Positions 7,763-16,532 of a DNA stretch of 34,682 bases are shown in pieces; the first letter of the stretch is position 1; every line of letters begins with the position of its first letter. The DNA comes from Canicola haemoglobinophilus (GTDB taxonomy: Bacteria; Pseudomonadota; Gammaproteobacteria; Enterobacterales; Pasteurellaceae). Made by a program: the position numbers and the translations under genes. Below the pieces are notes generated by a model. That model searched no databases. It was not told where the DNA came from and worked only from the letters and a program-made list of their open reading frames with translations. Location: contig NZ_MUXZ01000019.1 in assembly GCF_002015075.1 (NCBI RefSeq), positions 1 through 34,682 of the forward strand, given 5' to 3'.

Positions 7763-10036
7763 TTACTTCACTTCGGGAAACAACATCTTAATCACATTTC
7801 TTGTCAATCGTCTTGATTTCCCTGTATAAGGGAAAATATGCATCATCATCATTGGATTGAAGTTGGCTTCAATTACGCCCCAAGAACTTAATTCTAGCTG
7901 TGCTGGCTTTTTCAAATCAGGGATAATGAGATCCACACCACAGAGTGCTGCGCCCATCGCTTTAGTGATACCAACTGCAAGTTGTTTATAACTTGGGTGC
8001 ATTTCATCTGTCATATCAATACTATCGCCACCAGTACTAATATTAGAGTTTGCGCGTAATTGAACAATCTGATCTTTGGCTGGAATACTCTCAATTGTCA
8101 GACCTTGTTCTTTTAATTGCAGCTGCTCAATATCGCCTAAGGCAATTTTCTTCAATGGTGTACGGCTACCATCGCCACGCAGTGGATGATCATTTTTTTG
8201 TGCCACCAACTCAGCCACAGTATGAATACCATCACCAACAACATTCGCAGGCACTCGCAATAAAACAGCCAAAGTTTCGTCACCAAGTACAAAGAAACGA
8301 TATTCTGTGCCAACTAAATAGTCTTCCACCATAATTTCTTTATCTTCACGGAAAGCAATTTCTACCGCTTTGGCAAAATCTTCTCGATTATTAACACCTT
8401 GCTGGAAAATCGTAATACCTAAGCCGTAGTTAGTGGATTTAGGCTTAATTACCACCGATCTTTTTTCAAACAGACTATAACTCGCAATGGCTTGCTCAAC
8501 AGAGGTAAATTCTTGGCTTTGTGGCACATTAAATCCTGCTTTTTCTAAGACTTTCTTCGTTACAACTTTATTTTCCATAATCAGTGGTGAAATATAGCTG
8601 TCATGGGAAGTCATATTGCCATTTTTCACATATTCAATATGCTCGCCAAATTGTAAGCGTAAGAATTGATCTCGCTCATCTAGGATCTCAAAGCTAATAC
8701 CTTGCTGAATTAAATCAAACATCAATGCTTGCGTGGAAAGTTCCATATTATCAAAGGCAGTCAAAGCATAAAAACGCTCAAAAGCATTGGCTTTATATTG
8801 TTTGGCTAGTTCTGCACCTAATTTTTGATAACCGCCTTTTTGCTCAATTTCTCGTACTAATCGAGCACATAAAGTCAAACTAGGATCGGCAAATTGTGCT
8901 AATTTTTCTTGCGCAAAATCCACCGCACTTTGCTCAGCCCCAATGATGTGCAACATCTCAATTAGCTGATTAAGTAGCCATTCGCCCTCTTCTCGATAGG
9001 CTGTTTGCGCGAGTGGATTTTCTAAAGCAACTTCAGCCAAGCGGCTACGCCCTAATTCAACCGCTTGTTGATCAGGATTTTCATCAAGCCAAATCATTAA
9101 TAAAGCAAAATGATGAATAAATCTCGCATCAGCTAAATTCATACCGTATTGCTCAAAAGGATTGAGATCAAATAAACGAAACTCTAAATATTTGATGCCA
9201 TTTTGGATTAAATATCTCGCCTTTTTCGCCCCACGTAAACGCACATTGGAATAAAATTCTTTCTCTGCAATGAGTTTTCCTGTTTTAACCCAATGTTCTA
9301 AGCTTTCTGCATATTGTTCTAAGCTGTCAAAAGAAACGATAACCTCAGGATCATTCACATAGCCATACTTGCTTGAACGTAAACTACGAACATATTCGCC
9401 CGCTTTTAATGGAGATCCTGCTTTAAAATAATTACTATCAACCGTTGGTGTTGCTGATAATAAATATAATAAAACCCATTGATAACGCAGAAAATTTTTC
9501 GCCATTTTCAGATATAAATTATTCTGAAAATCCACCGCACTTTTTTGCTCTTGTTGTAACTTAAATAAAGTTTGGATCAATTCTGGCGCTAGCTGAAAGT
9601 TATAATGGATCCCACTGACCATTTGCTTATTTTTGCCATAGGATTGGACTAGATGTTCACGATATGCCACATCCTCTGGATTATCCAATTGTGCTACTTT
9701 AATCAAATCATCTGCTGGTAATCCTGCTGGCATACTCAATGGAAATACAAATTCATCTTCGGGTAGAGAACGTAAAACCACCTCATGAATGGCAGATAAC
9801 CATCTTAAAGTATCTTCTAATTTTTTATTTGGTGGCGTAATTAATTCTAGCTGACTTTCTGCAAAATCAGTTTGAATATAAGGGTGATAAGATCTGTTAC
9901 CAAAACATTTAGGATGCTCAGTAGTCACGACTGAACCGTCTTGATAAACACGCTGACTTTCTTTTTCTAAGCCAAAAGAGCCTTGTTGAAAAAGTAAGCC
10001 AAGTTGGTGTTGTTTAATTAAATGTTGAATTTTCAT
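7763..10036 (-). CDS. gshF: bifunctional glutamate-cysteine ligase/glutathione synthetase
   Basis: GshF makes glutathione from glutamate, cysteine and glycine in one polypeptide, joining the gamma-glutamylcysteine ligase and glutathione synthetase steps. It has 757 residues, the length I recall for the Pasteurella multocida enzyme. The N-terminal part is GshA-like (QTDFAESQLELITPP at 55-69, YLEFRLFDLNPF further on). From about residue 480 an ATP-grasp module follows, with VVIKPKSTNYGLG near 525 and a metal-binding EANFNP near the end. A strong ribosome site (AAGGGGA) precedes the ATG. It lies 149 bases downstream of fdx on the same strand, behind an inverted repeat that may end the isc transcript. 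Free-standing GshA and GshB are the usual gammaproteobacterial arrangement. Confidence 0.95.
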   Translation of the reverse strand: MKIQHLIKQHQLGLLFQQGSFGLEKESQRVYQDGSVVTTEHPKCFGNRSYHPYIQTDFAESQLELITPPNKKLEDTLRWLSAIHEVVLRSLPEDEFVFPLSMPAGLPADDLIKVAQLDNPEDVAYREHLVQSYGKNKQMVSGIHYNFQLAPELIQTLFKLQQEQKSAVDFQNNLYLKMAKNFLRYQWVLLYLLSATPTVDSNYFKAGSPLKAGEYVRSLRSSKYGYVNDPEVIVSFDSLEQYAESLEHWVKTGKLIAEKEFYSNVRLRGAKKARYLIQNGIKYLEFRLFDLNPFEQYGMNLADARFIHHFALLMIWLDENPDQQAVELGRSRLAEVALENPLAQTAYREEGEWLLNQLIEMLHIIGAEQSAVDFAQEKLAQFADPSLTLCARLVREIEQKGGYQKLGAELAKQYKANAFERFYALTAFDNMELSTQALMFDLIQQGISFEILDERDQFLRLQFGEHIEYVKNGNMTSHDSYISPLIMENKVVTKKVLEKAGFNVPQSQEFTSVEQAIASYSLFEKRSVVIKPKSTNYGLGITIFQQGVNNREDFAKAVEIAFREDKEIMVEDYLVGTEYRFFVLGDETLAVLLRVPANVVGDGIHTVAELVAQKNDHPLRGDGSRTPLKKIALGDIEQLQLKEQGLTIESIPAKDQIVQLRANSNISTGGDSIDMTDEMHPSYKQLAVGITKAMGAALCGVDLIIPDLKKPAQLELSSWGVIEANFNPMMMMHIFPYTGKSRRLTRNVIKMLFPEVK

Positions 10037-10136
10037 GAATATCCCCTTTTATCGAATAATTTCTTTGCATTATTCAAATTAACGTTCAAATCGCAAAGAG
10101 TAATTGGGTATAAATTATGTAATTTGAATATAAGAA

Positions 10137-10175
10137 TTAAGGTGCAACTCAATCCTAGATCAAAGTGCACCTTAA
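10137..10175 (-). terminator. inverted repeat, probable end of the isc transcript
   Basis: TTAAGGTGCA (10137-10146) and TGCACCTTAA (10166-10175) form a perfect 10-bp stem with a 19-base loop, just after the fdx stop on the minus strand. The following bases are only moderately T-rich. The rest of the 10037-10185 gap carries a small inverted repeat (TCTTTGC 10063-10069, GCAAAGA 10093-10099) and probably the gshF promoter. It is too short for iscX (about 200 bases). Confidence 0.5.
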
Positions 10176-10185
10176 TATAAATAGA

Positions 10186-10527
10186 TTAATGAGCAGCCTC
10201 ATTTGCATGATTAAGGTTATAGCGCGGAATTTCCACGACAAGATCTTCCTCGCCAACCACACATTGACAAGAAAGACGACTATCCATTTCTAATCCCCAA
10301 GCCTTATCTAACATATCTTCTTCTTGCTCTGTGGCATCATTTAAACTATCAAATCCCTCACGAATAACCACGTGGCAAGTGGTACAAGCACAAGAGCAAT
10401 CACAAGCATGGTGAATTTCCACACCCGCATTATGTGCAACTTCTAATAAATTTTCTCCAGGTGCCGCATCAACCACCATGCCTTCTGGACAAAACTCTTG
10501 ATGAGGTAAAAAAACAATTTTTGGCAT
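10186..10527 (-). CDS. fdx: [2Fe-2S] ferredoxin of the ISC system
   Basis: Fdx supplies electrons for Fe-S cluster assembly on IscU. It has 113 residues. The cluster ligands are C42, C48, C51 and C87, as in E. coli Fdx. Further cysteines in the loop are C44 and C46, and C89 follows C87. The DSLNDATEQEEDMLDKAWGL segment and C-terminal VEIPRYNLNHA are typical of adrenodoxin-type ISC ferredoxins. It starts 11 bases after hscA with AAGGAAAG as ribosome site. It is the last gene of the operon, as iscX is absent. Confidence 0.96.
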   Translation of the reverse strand: MPKIVFLPHQEFCPEGMVVDAAPGENLLEVAHNAGVEIHHACDCSCACTTCHVVIREGFDSLNDATEQEEDMLDKAWGLEMDSRLSCQCVVGEEDLVVEIPRYNLNHANEAAH

Positions 10528-10538
10528 TCTACTTTCCT

Positions 10539-12389
10539 TTATTTAATATCTTCAATATGTTGCCCACTTAACGCACGACGAATAGATTTATCCATACGGC
10601 GAGAGGCAAATTCTTGGGTAGCTTGATCAAGATCTTTTATCCCTTGCTTAATGGCAAGGCTATCTTCTTCTTGAACTAATTTTTGCAACGAAACTAAGGC
10701 ATTTTTAACCGCACTTAGTTCTTCATCATTTAACAAATCTTCATCTTGCTGTAATGCAGAATGAACACTTTCAATTACACGAGCAGCATCAACACGTTGT
10801 TCTGCTAACAAGCGAGCCTGAATATCTTCTTTGGCATTTTCCATCGAAGCTTTTAGCATATTGGCAATTTCATCATCCGTTAATCCATACGAAGGTTTAA
10901 CTTGAATGGATGATTGCACACCTGTAGATTTTTCCATTGCAGTCACGCTTAATAAACCATCAGCATCCACTTGATAAGTCACTCTAATATGCGCTGCGCC
11001 CGCAGCCATTGCTGGAATACCGCGTAAAGTAAAGCGTGCTAAAGAACGGCAATCATCTGCCATTTCACGCTCACCCTGCAAAATATGCACCGACATTGCA
11101 GTTTGACCATCTTTGAACGTAGTAAATTCTTGTGCTCTTGCTACTGGGATTGTGGTATTACGAGGAATAATTTTCTCAACTAATCCCCCCATTGTTTCAA
11201 TGCCTAGTGATAACGGGATAACATCAAGTAACAACATTTCCGCATCAGGCTTATTACCCACTAAAATATCTGCTTGAATAGCCGCACCTAGTGCCACCAC
11301 TTTATCTGGATCAATAGACGTCAAGGGCGTACGTTGGAAAAATTCGCCGACTTGTTCTCTTACATAAGGCACTCGAGTTGAACCGCCCACCATGACCACT
11401 TCTAACACATCAGACTGCGTTAAATCAGCATCTTTTAATGCTCGACGGCAAGCTAATAATGAACGTTTCACTAAACCAGAAATAAGAGAATTAAATTCAT
11501 CACGAGTAATTTCTATATCTTGTTCGGCATAAGTAATTAATGCTTTGTCATTATCAGTTAAAGCAACTTTTGCTTGGTTTGCAATTTCAATAAGTTGGCG
11601 TTTTTCACTATCGGTTTTAGGCTCATTCGCAGATTTTTCTACAATCCAATCAGCTAATAAATGGTCAAAATCATCGCCACCAAGTGCAGTGTCGCCACCA
11701 GTCGCTAGCACTTCAAATACGCCTTTGGATAAACGCAAAATAGAAATATCAAAAGTGCCGCCGCCTAAATCATAAACAGCAATCACCCCTTCTTGCCCAC
11801 TGTCTAAGCCATAAGCAATCGCTGCCGCAGTTGGCTCATTAAGCAAACGTAGTACATTCAAGCCTGCTAATTTTGCCGCATCTTTGGTGCTTTGACGTTG
11901 TGCATCATCAAAATAAGCTGGCACAGTAATCACTGCACCATTTAATTCTCCACCTAAGCGTTGTTCTGCAAGTGCGGTCAGTTTTTTCAAAATTTCAGCA
12001 GAAATCTCAACAGGACTGAGTAAACCTTTTTTGGTGTTCAATAACGGTAAACCATTTTCACTGGCACTAAATTGATAAGGCAAATTAGGATAACGCTGTT
12101 GTACATCTGCAAGGCTACGCCCAATCAAACGTTTTACAGAAATAATGGTATTTTGTGGCTCTTGACTAGCAAGCAGCATTGCCTCATGGCCTACAATAAC
12201 TTGCTCTTCGTTAAAATGAACCACTGAAGGAGTCAATGAACGCTCTTGCCCATCAAATAAAATTTCACTACTTCCATTGCGTACAGTTGCAATTAAAGAA
12301 TTTGTTGTACCTAAATCAATACCTACGGCTAATTTATGTTGATGGGGAGCCGCACTTTGTCCCGGCTCTGCAATTTGAAGTAATGCCAT
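10539..12389 (-). CDS. hscA: Fe-S assembly chaperone HscA (Hsp70 family)
   Basis: HscA is the specialised Hsp70 that, with co-chaperone HscB, binds the LPPVK motif of IscU and drives cluster release to acceptors. The 616-residue length is that of the family. The nucleotide-binding domain has GIDLGTTNS at 23-31, a YDLGGGTFDIS phosphate loop and GGSTRVP. The C-terminal half is the substrate-binding domain and lid. The short N-terminal extension before the first ATP motif is a feature of HscA rather than DnaK. It lies 44 bases downstream of hscB in the isc operon. Uptake signals are at 10708-10716 and 11970-11978. Confidence 0.96.
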   Translation of the reverse strand: MALLQIAEPGQSAAPHQHKLAVGIDLGTTNSLIATVRNGSSEILFDGQERSLTPSVVHFNEEQVIVGHEAMLLASQEPQNTIISVKRLIGRSLADVQQRYPNLPYQFSASENGLPLLNTKKGLLSPVEISAEILKKLTALAEQRLGGELNGAVITVPAYFDDAQRQSTKDAAKLAGLNVLRLLNEPTAAAIAYGLDSGQEGVIAVYDLGGGTFDISILRLSKGVFEVLATGGDTALGGDDFDHLLADWIVEKSANEPKTDSEKRQLIEIANQAKVALTDNDKALITYAEQDIEITRDEFNSLISGLVKRSLLACRRALKDADLTQSDVLEVVMVGGSTRVPYVREQVGEFFQRTPLTSIDPDKVVALGAAIQADILVGNKPDAEMLLLDVIPLSLGIETMGGLVEKIIPRNTTIPVARAQEFTTFKDGQTAMSVHILQGEREMADDCRSLARFTLRGIPAMAAGAAHIRVTYQVDADGLLSVTAMEKSTGVQSSIQVKPSYGLTDDEIANMLKASMENAKEDIQARLLAEQRVDAARVIESVHSALQQDEDLLNDEELSAVKNALVSLQKLVQEEDSLAIKQGIKDLDQATQEFASRRMDKSIRRALSGQHIEDIK

Positions 12390-12433
12390 GCTGTTATCTC
12401 GTTATTCTTTTATTTTCTAAACAAATCATTCAA

Positions 12434-12952
12434 TTAAAAATCAGCTAATTGATCTTCTACTCGTTCAATTTCAACAAATAATTTTTTAATAAAACGTAGG
12501 CGATCATTTAACAATTGAGCCTGTTGCCAATTTTGTTCGGTAAGTAATTGTTGTAACTGAGCCAAAATTTCCGACCGCACTTTTTCAATTTCTTGTACAA
12601 AAATAAATAATTGATCTATATCTCGTTGATGTTCAATTTGCTCTAACTGTTCACGCCATTCCATTTGTTGAATCAAAAATATCATATCTTGATTGATTTT
12701 TTGTTCTAAATTTTGCTCGCCAAGATATAAATTGATGATGCTATCAGCTCGGCTAATAGGATCTTTTAAAATTTGTAAGGCATCATTAATTTCAGCAGAT
12801 TTTTGCATCGCTAAACGCTGTTCTTGCGCTGAGCTATGAGCAAAATTATCAGGATGTAAGGATTTCTGTAGTGCTAAATAGCGCTGTGAAAGAAGTTGTT
12901 GATCAAGATTAAAATCAATATCCAAATCAAATAACGCAAATGGATTTGTCAT
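12434..12952 (-). CDS. hscB: Fe-S assembly co-chaperone HscB (J protein)
   Basis: HscB delivers IscU to HscA and stimulates its ATPase. It has 172 residues. The N-terminal J domain has the diagnostic HPD at 33-35 (SLHPDNFAH). A helical C-terminal IscU-binding domain follows. It begins 12 bases after the iscA stop, with AGG before the ATG. Confidence 0.94.
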   Translation of the reverse strand: MTNPFALFDLDIDFNLDQQLLSQRYLALQKSLHPDNFAHSSAQEQRLAMQKSAEINDALQILKDPISRADSIINLYLGEQNLEQKINQDMIFLIQQMEWREQLEQIEHQRDIDQLFIFVQEIEKVRSEILAQLQQLLTEQNWQQAQLLNDRLRFIKKLFVEIERVEDQLADF

Positions 12953-12964
12953 ATTTCTGCCTAT

Positions 12965-13288
12965 TTATACGTTGAAACTTTCGCCACAACCACATTCGTC
13001 TTTTACATTCGGGTTACTAAATTTAAAACCTTCATTTAACCCTTCTTTGACAAAATCTAACTGAGTTCCATCTAAATAAACCAGACTTTTGCGATCTACA
13101 ATAACTTTAACGCCATCTTGTTCAAAAACCTCATCATCTTCGTTTAAAACATCAACGAACTCTAAAACATAAGCTAAACCTGAGCACCCTGATGTTTTAA
13201 TTCCTAAACGCAAACCAATGCCCTTTCCTCTGTTTTCAAGAAAAGTGCGGACTCGGTTTGCTGCGCTTTCGCTTAATGTGACTGCCAT
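12965..13288 (-). CDS. iscA: Fe-S cluster assembly protein IscA (A-type carrier)
   Basis: IscA is an A-type carrier that receives or donates clusters. Starting at the ATG ending at 13288 gives 107 residues, the family length, with GGAG at correct spacing upstream. A longer in-frame start at 13309 adds seven residues not seen in relatives. The three metal-binding cysteines are C35 (TSGCSG), C99 and C101 (CGCGESF). The FVKEGLNEGFKF block is typical. It follows iscU after an 87-base gap that contains a stem-loop. Confidence 0.95.
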   Translation of the reverse strand: MAVTLSESAANRVRTFLENRGKGIGLRLGIKTSGCSGLAYVLEFVDVLNEDDEVFEQDGVKVIVDRKSLVYLDGTQLDFVKEGLNEGFKFSNPNVKDECGCGESFNV

Positions 13289-13344
13289 TTTTACTCCAAA
13301 TAAAATCAATGATAAGCAAATAAAAGATTACAGAATAAGATCTG

Positions 13345-13376
13345 AAATAAGCCAGACAACATTGCCTGACTTATTT
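13345..13376 (-). other. stem-loop between iscU and iscA
   Basis: In the minus-strand RNA, AAATAAGTCAGGCAA can pair with TTGTCTGGCTTATTT across 15 positions, two of them G-U wobbles. In plus-strand RNA the same positions would be C-A mismatches. The stem is therefore better in the transcribed sense. No T-run follows, so it does not look like a full terminator. It may set mRNA stability or processing within the operon. Confidence 0.45.
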
Positions 13377-13396
13377 TATTGAAATTTCAAAAGAAA

Positions 13397-13780
13397 TTAT
13401 TCTGCTTTTTTCGCTTTGTAATCCGCAATTGCCGCTTTGATTGCATCTTCTGCAAGAATTGAGCAATGCACTTTCACTGGCGGTAACTCTAATTCTTCTG
13501 CGATTTGGCTATTTTTAATTGCCTGAGCTTCATCTAAAGATTTACCTTTTACCCATTCAGTAATTAATGAGCTTGATGCAATTGCAGAACCACAACCATA
13601 AGTTTTAAATTTAGCATCTTCAATAATACCATCATCATTCACTTTAATTTGTAACTGCATTACATCGCCACAAGCTGGTGCACCCACCATACCCGTTCCC
13701 ACATTTGTATCTTTCTTATCTAATGAACCAACGTTGCGAGGGTTTTCATAATGATCAAGTAATTTTTCGCTATATGCCAT
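13397..13780 (-). CDS. iscU: Fe-S cluster scaffold IscU
   Basis: IscU is the scaffold on which IscS-derived sulfur and iron are built into a [2Fe-2S] cluster. It has 127 residues. Ligands C37, D39 (PACGD), C63 (YGCGSA) and C106 are present, and the HscA recognition motif LPPVK is at 99-103. GGAACGGA precedes the ATG. It is the third gene of the isc operon. Confidence 0.97.
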   Translation of the reverse strand: MAYSEKLLDHYENPRNVGSLDKKDTNVGTGMVGAPACGDVMQLQIKVNDDGIIEDAKFKTYGCGSAIASSSLITEWVKGKSLDEAQAIKNSQIAEELELPPVKVHCSILAEDAIKAAIADYKAKKAE

Positions 13781-13812
13781 TTTTCCGTTCCTATTTTACT
13801 AATGGTTAAAAT

Positions 13813-13834
13813 GGGTAAGATAAACTTACCCTAC
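13813..13834 (-). repeat. small GTAGGG-edged palindrome between iscS and iscU
   Basis: On the minus strand GTAGGGTAAG, TTTAT, CTTACCC forms a 7-bp stem with a 5-base loop and an unpaired GTA at its edge. The same layout (GTAGGG followed by a palindrome) is seen in the elements at 28633-28706 and 32754-32850. It lies in the iscS-iscU gap and may act as an RNA processing or attenuation site. Confidence 0.4.
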
Positions 13835-13840
13835 AAATGA

Positions 13841-15055
13841 TTAATGGTGAGTCCACTCAATACTATCTAAATCAATACCTTCTTTGAACATATCCCAAAG
13901 TGGCGATAACTCACGTAATTTTTCTACCGCACCTTTAACAAGGCTAATAGTGTAATCAATTTCTTCTTCTGTTGTATAACGACCCATTGTGAAACGAATT
14001 GAGCTATGCGCTAACTCATCATTCAAGCCTAATGCACGCAATACATAAGAAGGCTCAAGACTCGCTGATGTACAAGCAGAACCAGAAGAAACTGCAATAT
14101 CACGCAATGCCATCATTAAACTTTCACCTTCAACATAGTTGAAACTGATGTTTAAGTTGCTGCCTAAACGATGTTCCATTGAACCATTCACATAAGTTTC
14201 TTCAATATCTTTTAAGCCATTGTATAAACGATCACGTAGTGCTGTTAAGCGTGGCATTTCTGTTGCCATTTCTTCTTTCGCAATACGATATGCTTCGCCC
14301 ATACCTACAATTTGATGCACAGGTAATGTGCCTGAACGCATACCACGCTCATGACCACCACCATGAATAATCGCTTCTAAACGAACACGAGGCTTACGGC
14401 AAACATATAGTGCGCCAATACCTTTAGGCCCATATAATTTATGGCTAGACATAGAAAGTAAATCGACTTTTAATTCGCTTAAATTAATCGGTAATTTACC
14501 TACAGATTGCGTTGCATCAGTATGGAATAACACTTTACGTTCACGGCAAATTTCGCCAATTTTCGCAATATCTTGCACCACACCAATTTCGTTATTCACA
14601 TGCATAATAGAAACTAAAATAGTGTCATCACGGATAACAGATTTTAATTCATCTAAGTCAATTAAACCGTCTGATTTTGGCTCTAAATAAGTCACTTCAA
14701 AACCTTCACGCTCAAGCTGGCGGCAAGTATCTAAAATTGCTTTATGCTCAGTTTTGCAAGTAATAATATGTTTACCTTTGGTTTGATAGAAGTGTGCAAC
14801 ACCTTTTAACGCCAAGTTGTTTGCTTCTGTTGCGCCAGAAGTAAAAACAATCTCACGACTGTCTGCACCAAGCAAATCAGCGATATGATTACGAGCCACA
14901 TCAACCGCTTCTTCTGCTTGCCAACCAAATTTATGTGAGCGAGATGCTGGGTTACCAAAGGTTCCATCGATGGTTAAAAATTCCATCATTTTCTTCGCTA
15001 CACGTTCGTCCACAGGGCAAGTTGCCGCATAATCTAAATAAATAGGTAATTTCAT
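13841..15055 (-). CDS. iscS: cysteine desulfurase IscS
   Basis: IscS is a PLP enzyme that removes sulfur from cysteine as a persulfide for Fe-S clusters and tRNA thiolation. It has 404 residues. PLP lysine K206 is in SSHKLYGPKG and catalytic C328 in the mobile loop SSGSACTSAS. Active-site histidine H104 is in TEHKA. AGGAGAG precedes the start. It is the second gene of the isc operon, 50 bases after iscR. Confidence 0.97.
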   Translation of the reverse strand: MKLPIYLDYAATCPVDERVAKKMMEFLTIDGTFGNPASRSHKFGWQAEEAVDVARNHIADLLGADSREIVFTSGATEANNLALKGVAHFYQTKGKHIITCKTEHKAILDTCRQLEREGFEVTYLEPKSDGLIDLDELKSVIRDDTILVSIMHVNNEIGVVQDIAKIGEICRERKVLFHTDATQSVGKLPINLSELKVDLLSMSSHKLYGPKGIGALYVCRKPRVRLEAIIHGGGHERGMRSGTLPVHQIVGMGEAYRIAKEEMATEMPRLTALRDRLYNGLKDIEETYVNGSMEHRLGSNLNISFNYVEGESLMMALRDIAVSSGSACTSASLEPSYVLRALGLNDELAHSSIRFTMGRYTTEEEIDYTISLVKGAVEKLRELSPLWDMFKEGIDLDSIEWTHH

Positions 15056-15105
15056 TGTTCTCTCCTAAAAAATCTTTTTTTTCACACCGCACTTTTAGCT
15101 AATTT

Positions 15106-15558
15106 TTATTGATTAAATACGGCTAAACTCTCAAACTTTTGTTTTTTGTTTCGACTAGCTTGTTTTTCAACTAATTCTGCAATGGTTATTTCATTCAAGA
15201 AATTTTCAATTCTTACACTCAACTCTTCCCATAAAGAATGCGTTAAGCATTTCACTCCACCTTGGCAATTACCATTGCCTGAACATTTAGTCACATTAAT
15301 ATTTTCATTAACTGCATTAATCACCATGCCAATGGAAATCTGTTCACTGGATAATCCTAACTGATACCCGCCTCCTGGACCACGCACACTTTTTACTAGA
15401 CCACCACGGCGTAATTTAGCAAAAAGCTGTTCTAGGTAAGAAAGGGAAATATGTTGTCGTTCAGAAATATCCGCCAAACTAACAGGTCCATGCTCAGAAT
15501 TTAACGCAATATCCAAAATAGCTGTTACCGCATACCGCCCTTTTGATGTCAGTTTCAT
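15106..15558 (-). CDS. iscR: Fe-S-sensing transcriptional regulator IscR
   Basis: IscR is an Rrf2-family winged-helix regulator. With its [2Fe-2S] cluster it represses the isc operon, and in apo form it regulates other targets. The ATG ending at 15558 gives 150 residues and the family N-terminus (MKLTSKGRYAV), with AAGGA at good spacing. A TTG two codons upstream is rejected. Cluster ligands C92, C98, C104 and H107 are all present. It leads the operon, and its own type 1 site overlaps the promoter. Confidence 0.96.
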   Translation of the reverse strand: MKLTSKGRYAVTAILDIALNSEHGPVSLADISERQHISLSYLEQLFAKLRRGGLVKSVRGPGGGYQLGLSSEQISIGMVINAVNENINVTKCSGNGNCQGGVKCLTHSLWEELSVRIENFLNEITIAELVEKQASRNKKQKFESLAVFNQ

Positions 15559-15591
15559 TCTCAATATCCTTCATATCTGCAATGGGCGGAT

Positions 15592-15623
15592 ATATTACTA
15601 ATCCTACTAAATTAGTCAACTTC
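15592..15623 (-). promoter_or_regulatory. isc operon promoter with IscR type 1 site
   Basis: On the minus strand TTGACT (15619-15614) and TAATAT (15597-15592) are separated by 16 bases. The core GTTGACTAATTTAGTAGG, within about 15599-15623, matches the IscR type 1 motif (YYGACTRWWWYAGTCRR) closely and covers the -35 box, as in E. coli. Holo-IscR would therefore block its own operon. The site abuts the trmJ stop codon. Confidence 0.7.
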
Positions 15624-16351
15624 TAATTTTGCCTGTTAATTCGCTTTTCTACCGCACTTAACATCCCACGCAAAATATTAAGCTCATTTTTCTCAATCTG
15701 AGTGCGTTGATATAAACGCCTTAATTTTTGCATAACTCCTTGATTTTGAATAAAACCAAGATGCTCATATAGCTGTTCCGTATGTGCAAAGAAATACTCT
15801 AACTCTTGTGCTGTTGGATAGTTATTTTCTATCACAGAAAACGGCTGTTTCTGTTCCTCTGCTAAGGCAAGCCAAGCCATTCTGAGCTCATAGCTAACTA
15901 ACTGCACCGCCATAGCGAGATTTAATGAAGAATATTCAGGATTGGCAGGAATGGTTAAATGGTAATGACATTTTAATAATTCATCATTGGTTAACCCAAC
16001 TCGCTCCCGTCCAAAAACGATAGCGACTTTTTGAGATGACAGATTTTGTACTACTTTTTCTGCACATTCTCTGGGTTCAATTAAAGTATTTTGTAAATGT
16101 CTTAATCTGGCACTAGTACCAATAACAAGAGAACAATCTGCTACTGCTTGAGAAAAACTTTCCACAACTACCGCACTTTTTACCACATCTTCAGCGCCAG
16201 CTGCTAATGCGATCGCTTGTTCATCAATCTCTTGTTTTGGTGCAACTAAACATAATTGACTTAATCCCATAGTTTTCATCGCACGAGCCGCAGAACCAAT
16301 ATTTCCACTATGAGAAGTTTCCACTAAAACGATTTTAATATTTTCCAGCAT
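15623..16351 (-). CDS. trmJ: tRNA (cytidine/uridine-32 2'-O)-methyltransferase
   Basis: TrmJ is a SPOUT-fold enzyme that 2'-O-methylates position 32 of the tRNA anticodon loop using SAM. It has 242 residues. The N-terminal VLVETSHSGNIGSAARAMKT, the knot motif VFGRERVGLTNDEL and IPANPEYSSLNLAMAVQ are typical. It sits directly upstream of iscR, the same neighbourhood as in E. coli. The ribosome site is weak. Confidence 0.94.
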   Translation of the reverse strand: MLENIKIVLVETSHSGNIGSAARAMKTMGLSQLCLVAPKQEIDEQAIALAAGAEDVVKSAVVVESFSQAVADCSLVIGTSARLRHLQNTLIEPRECAEKVVQNLSSQKVAIVFGRERVGLTNDELLKCHYHLTIPANPEYSSLNLAMAVQLVSYELRMAWLALAEEQKQPFSVIENNYPTAQELEYFFAHTEQLYEHLGFIQNQGVMQKLRRLYQRTQIEKNELNILRGMLSAVEKRINRQN

Positions 16352-16489
16352 TAAGACTTTTACCTTACTTAAAATTGTGGGTATTCTAGCATAGCACCTA
16401 TAATTTACGAAAAGCTATTTCTCCTAAGCAGGCGCAAAATAAACGCATAGAAAGCCTAAAATCTGCTCGCATTTATAGGCAAAATTCAC

Positions 16490-16495
16490 TATAAT
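16490..16495 (+). promoter_or_regulatory. possible -10 box of suhB
   Basis: TATAAT about 38 bases before the suhB ATG, in the divergent trmJ-suhB gap (16352-16532). No convincing -35 box is seen at normal spacing, so the call is tentative. Confidence 0.35.
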
Positions 16496-16532
16496 TCTTG
16501 CCCCTATGTGTTCTTTAAAATCTGGTGGAAAT

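Noticed and set aside
8050..8334. Antisense ORFs inside gshF, hscA, iscS, rng and putP
   Set aside because: They mirror strongly supported genes on the other strand and show no domain, ribosome site or sensible composition.
10037..10185. A hidden iscX between fdx and gshF
   Set aside because: The gap is 149 bases, while iscX needs about 200, and no suitable reading frame was seen.
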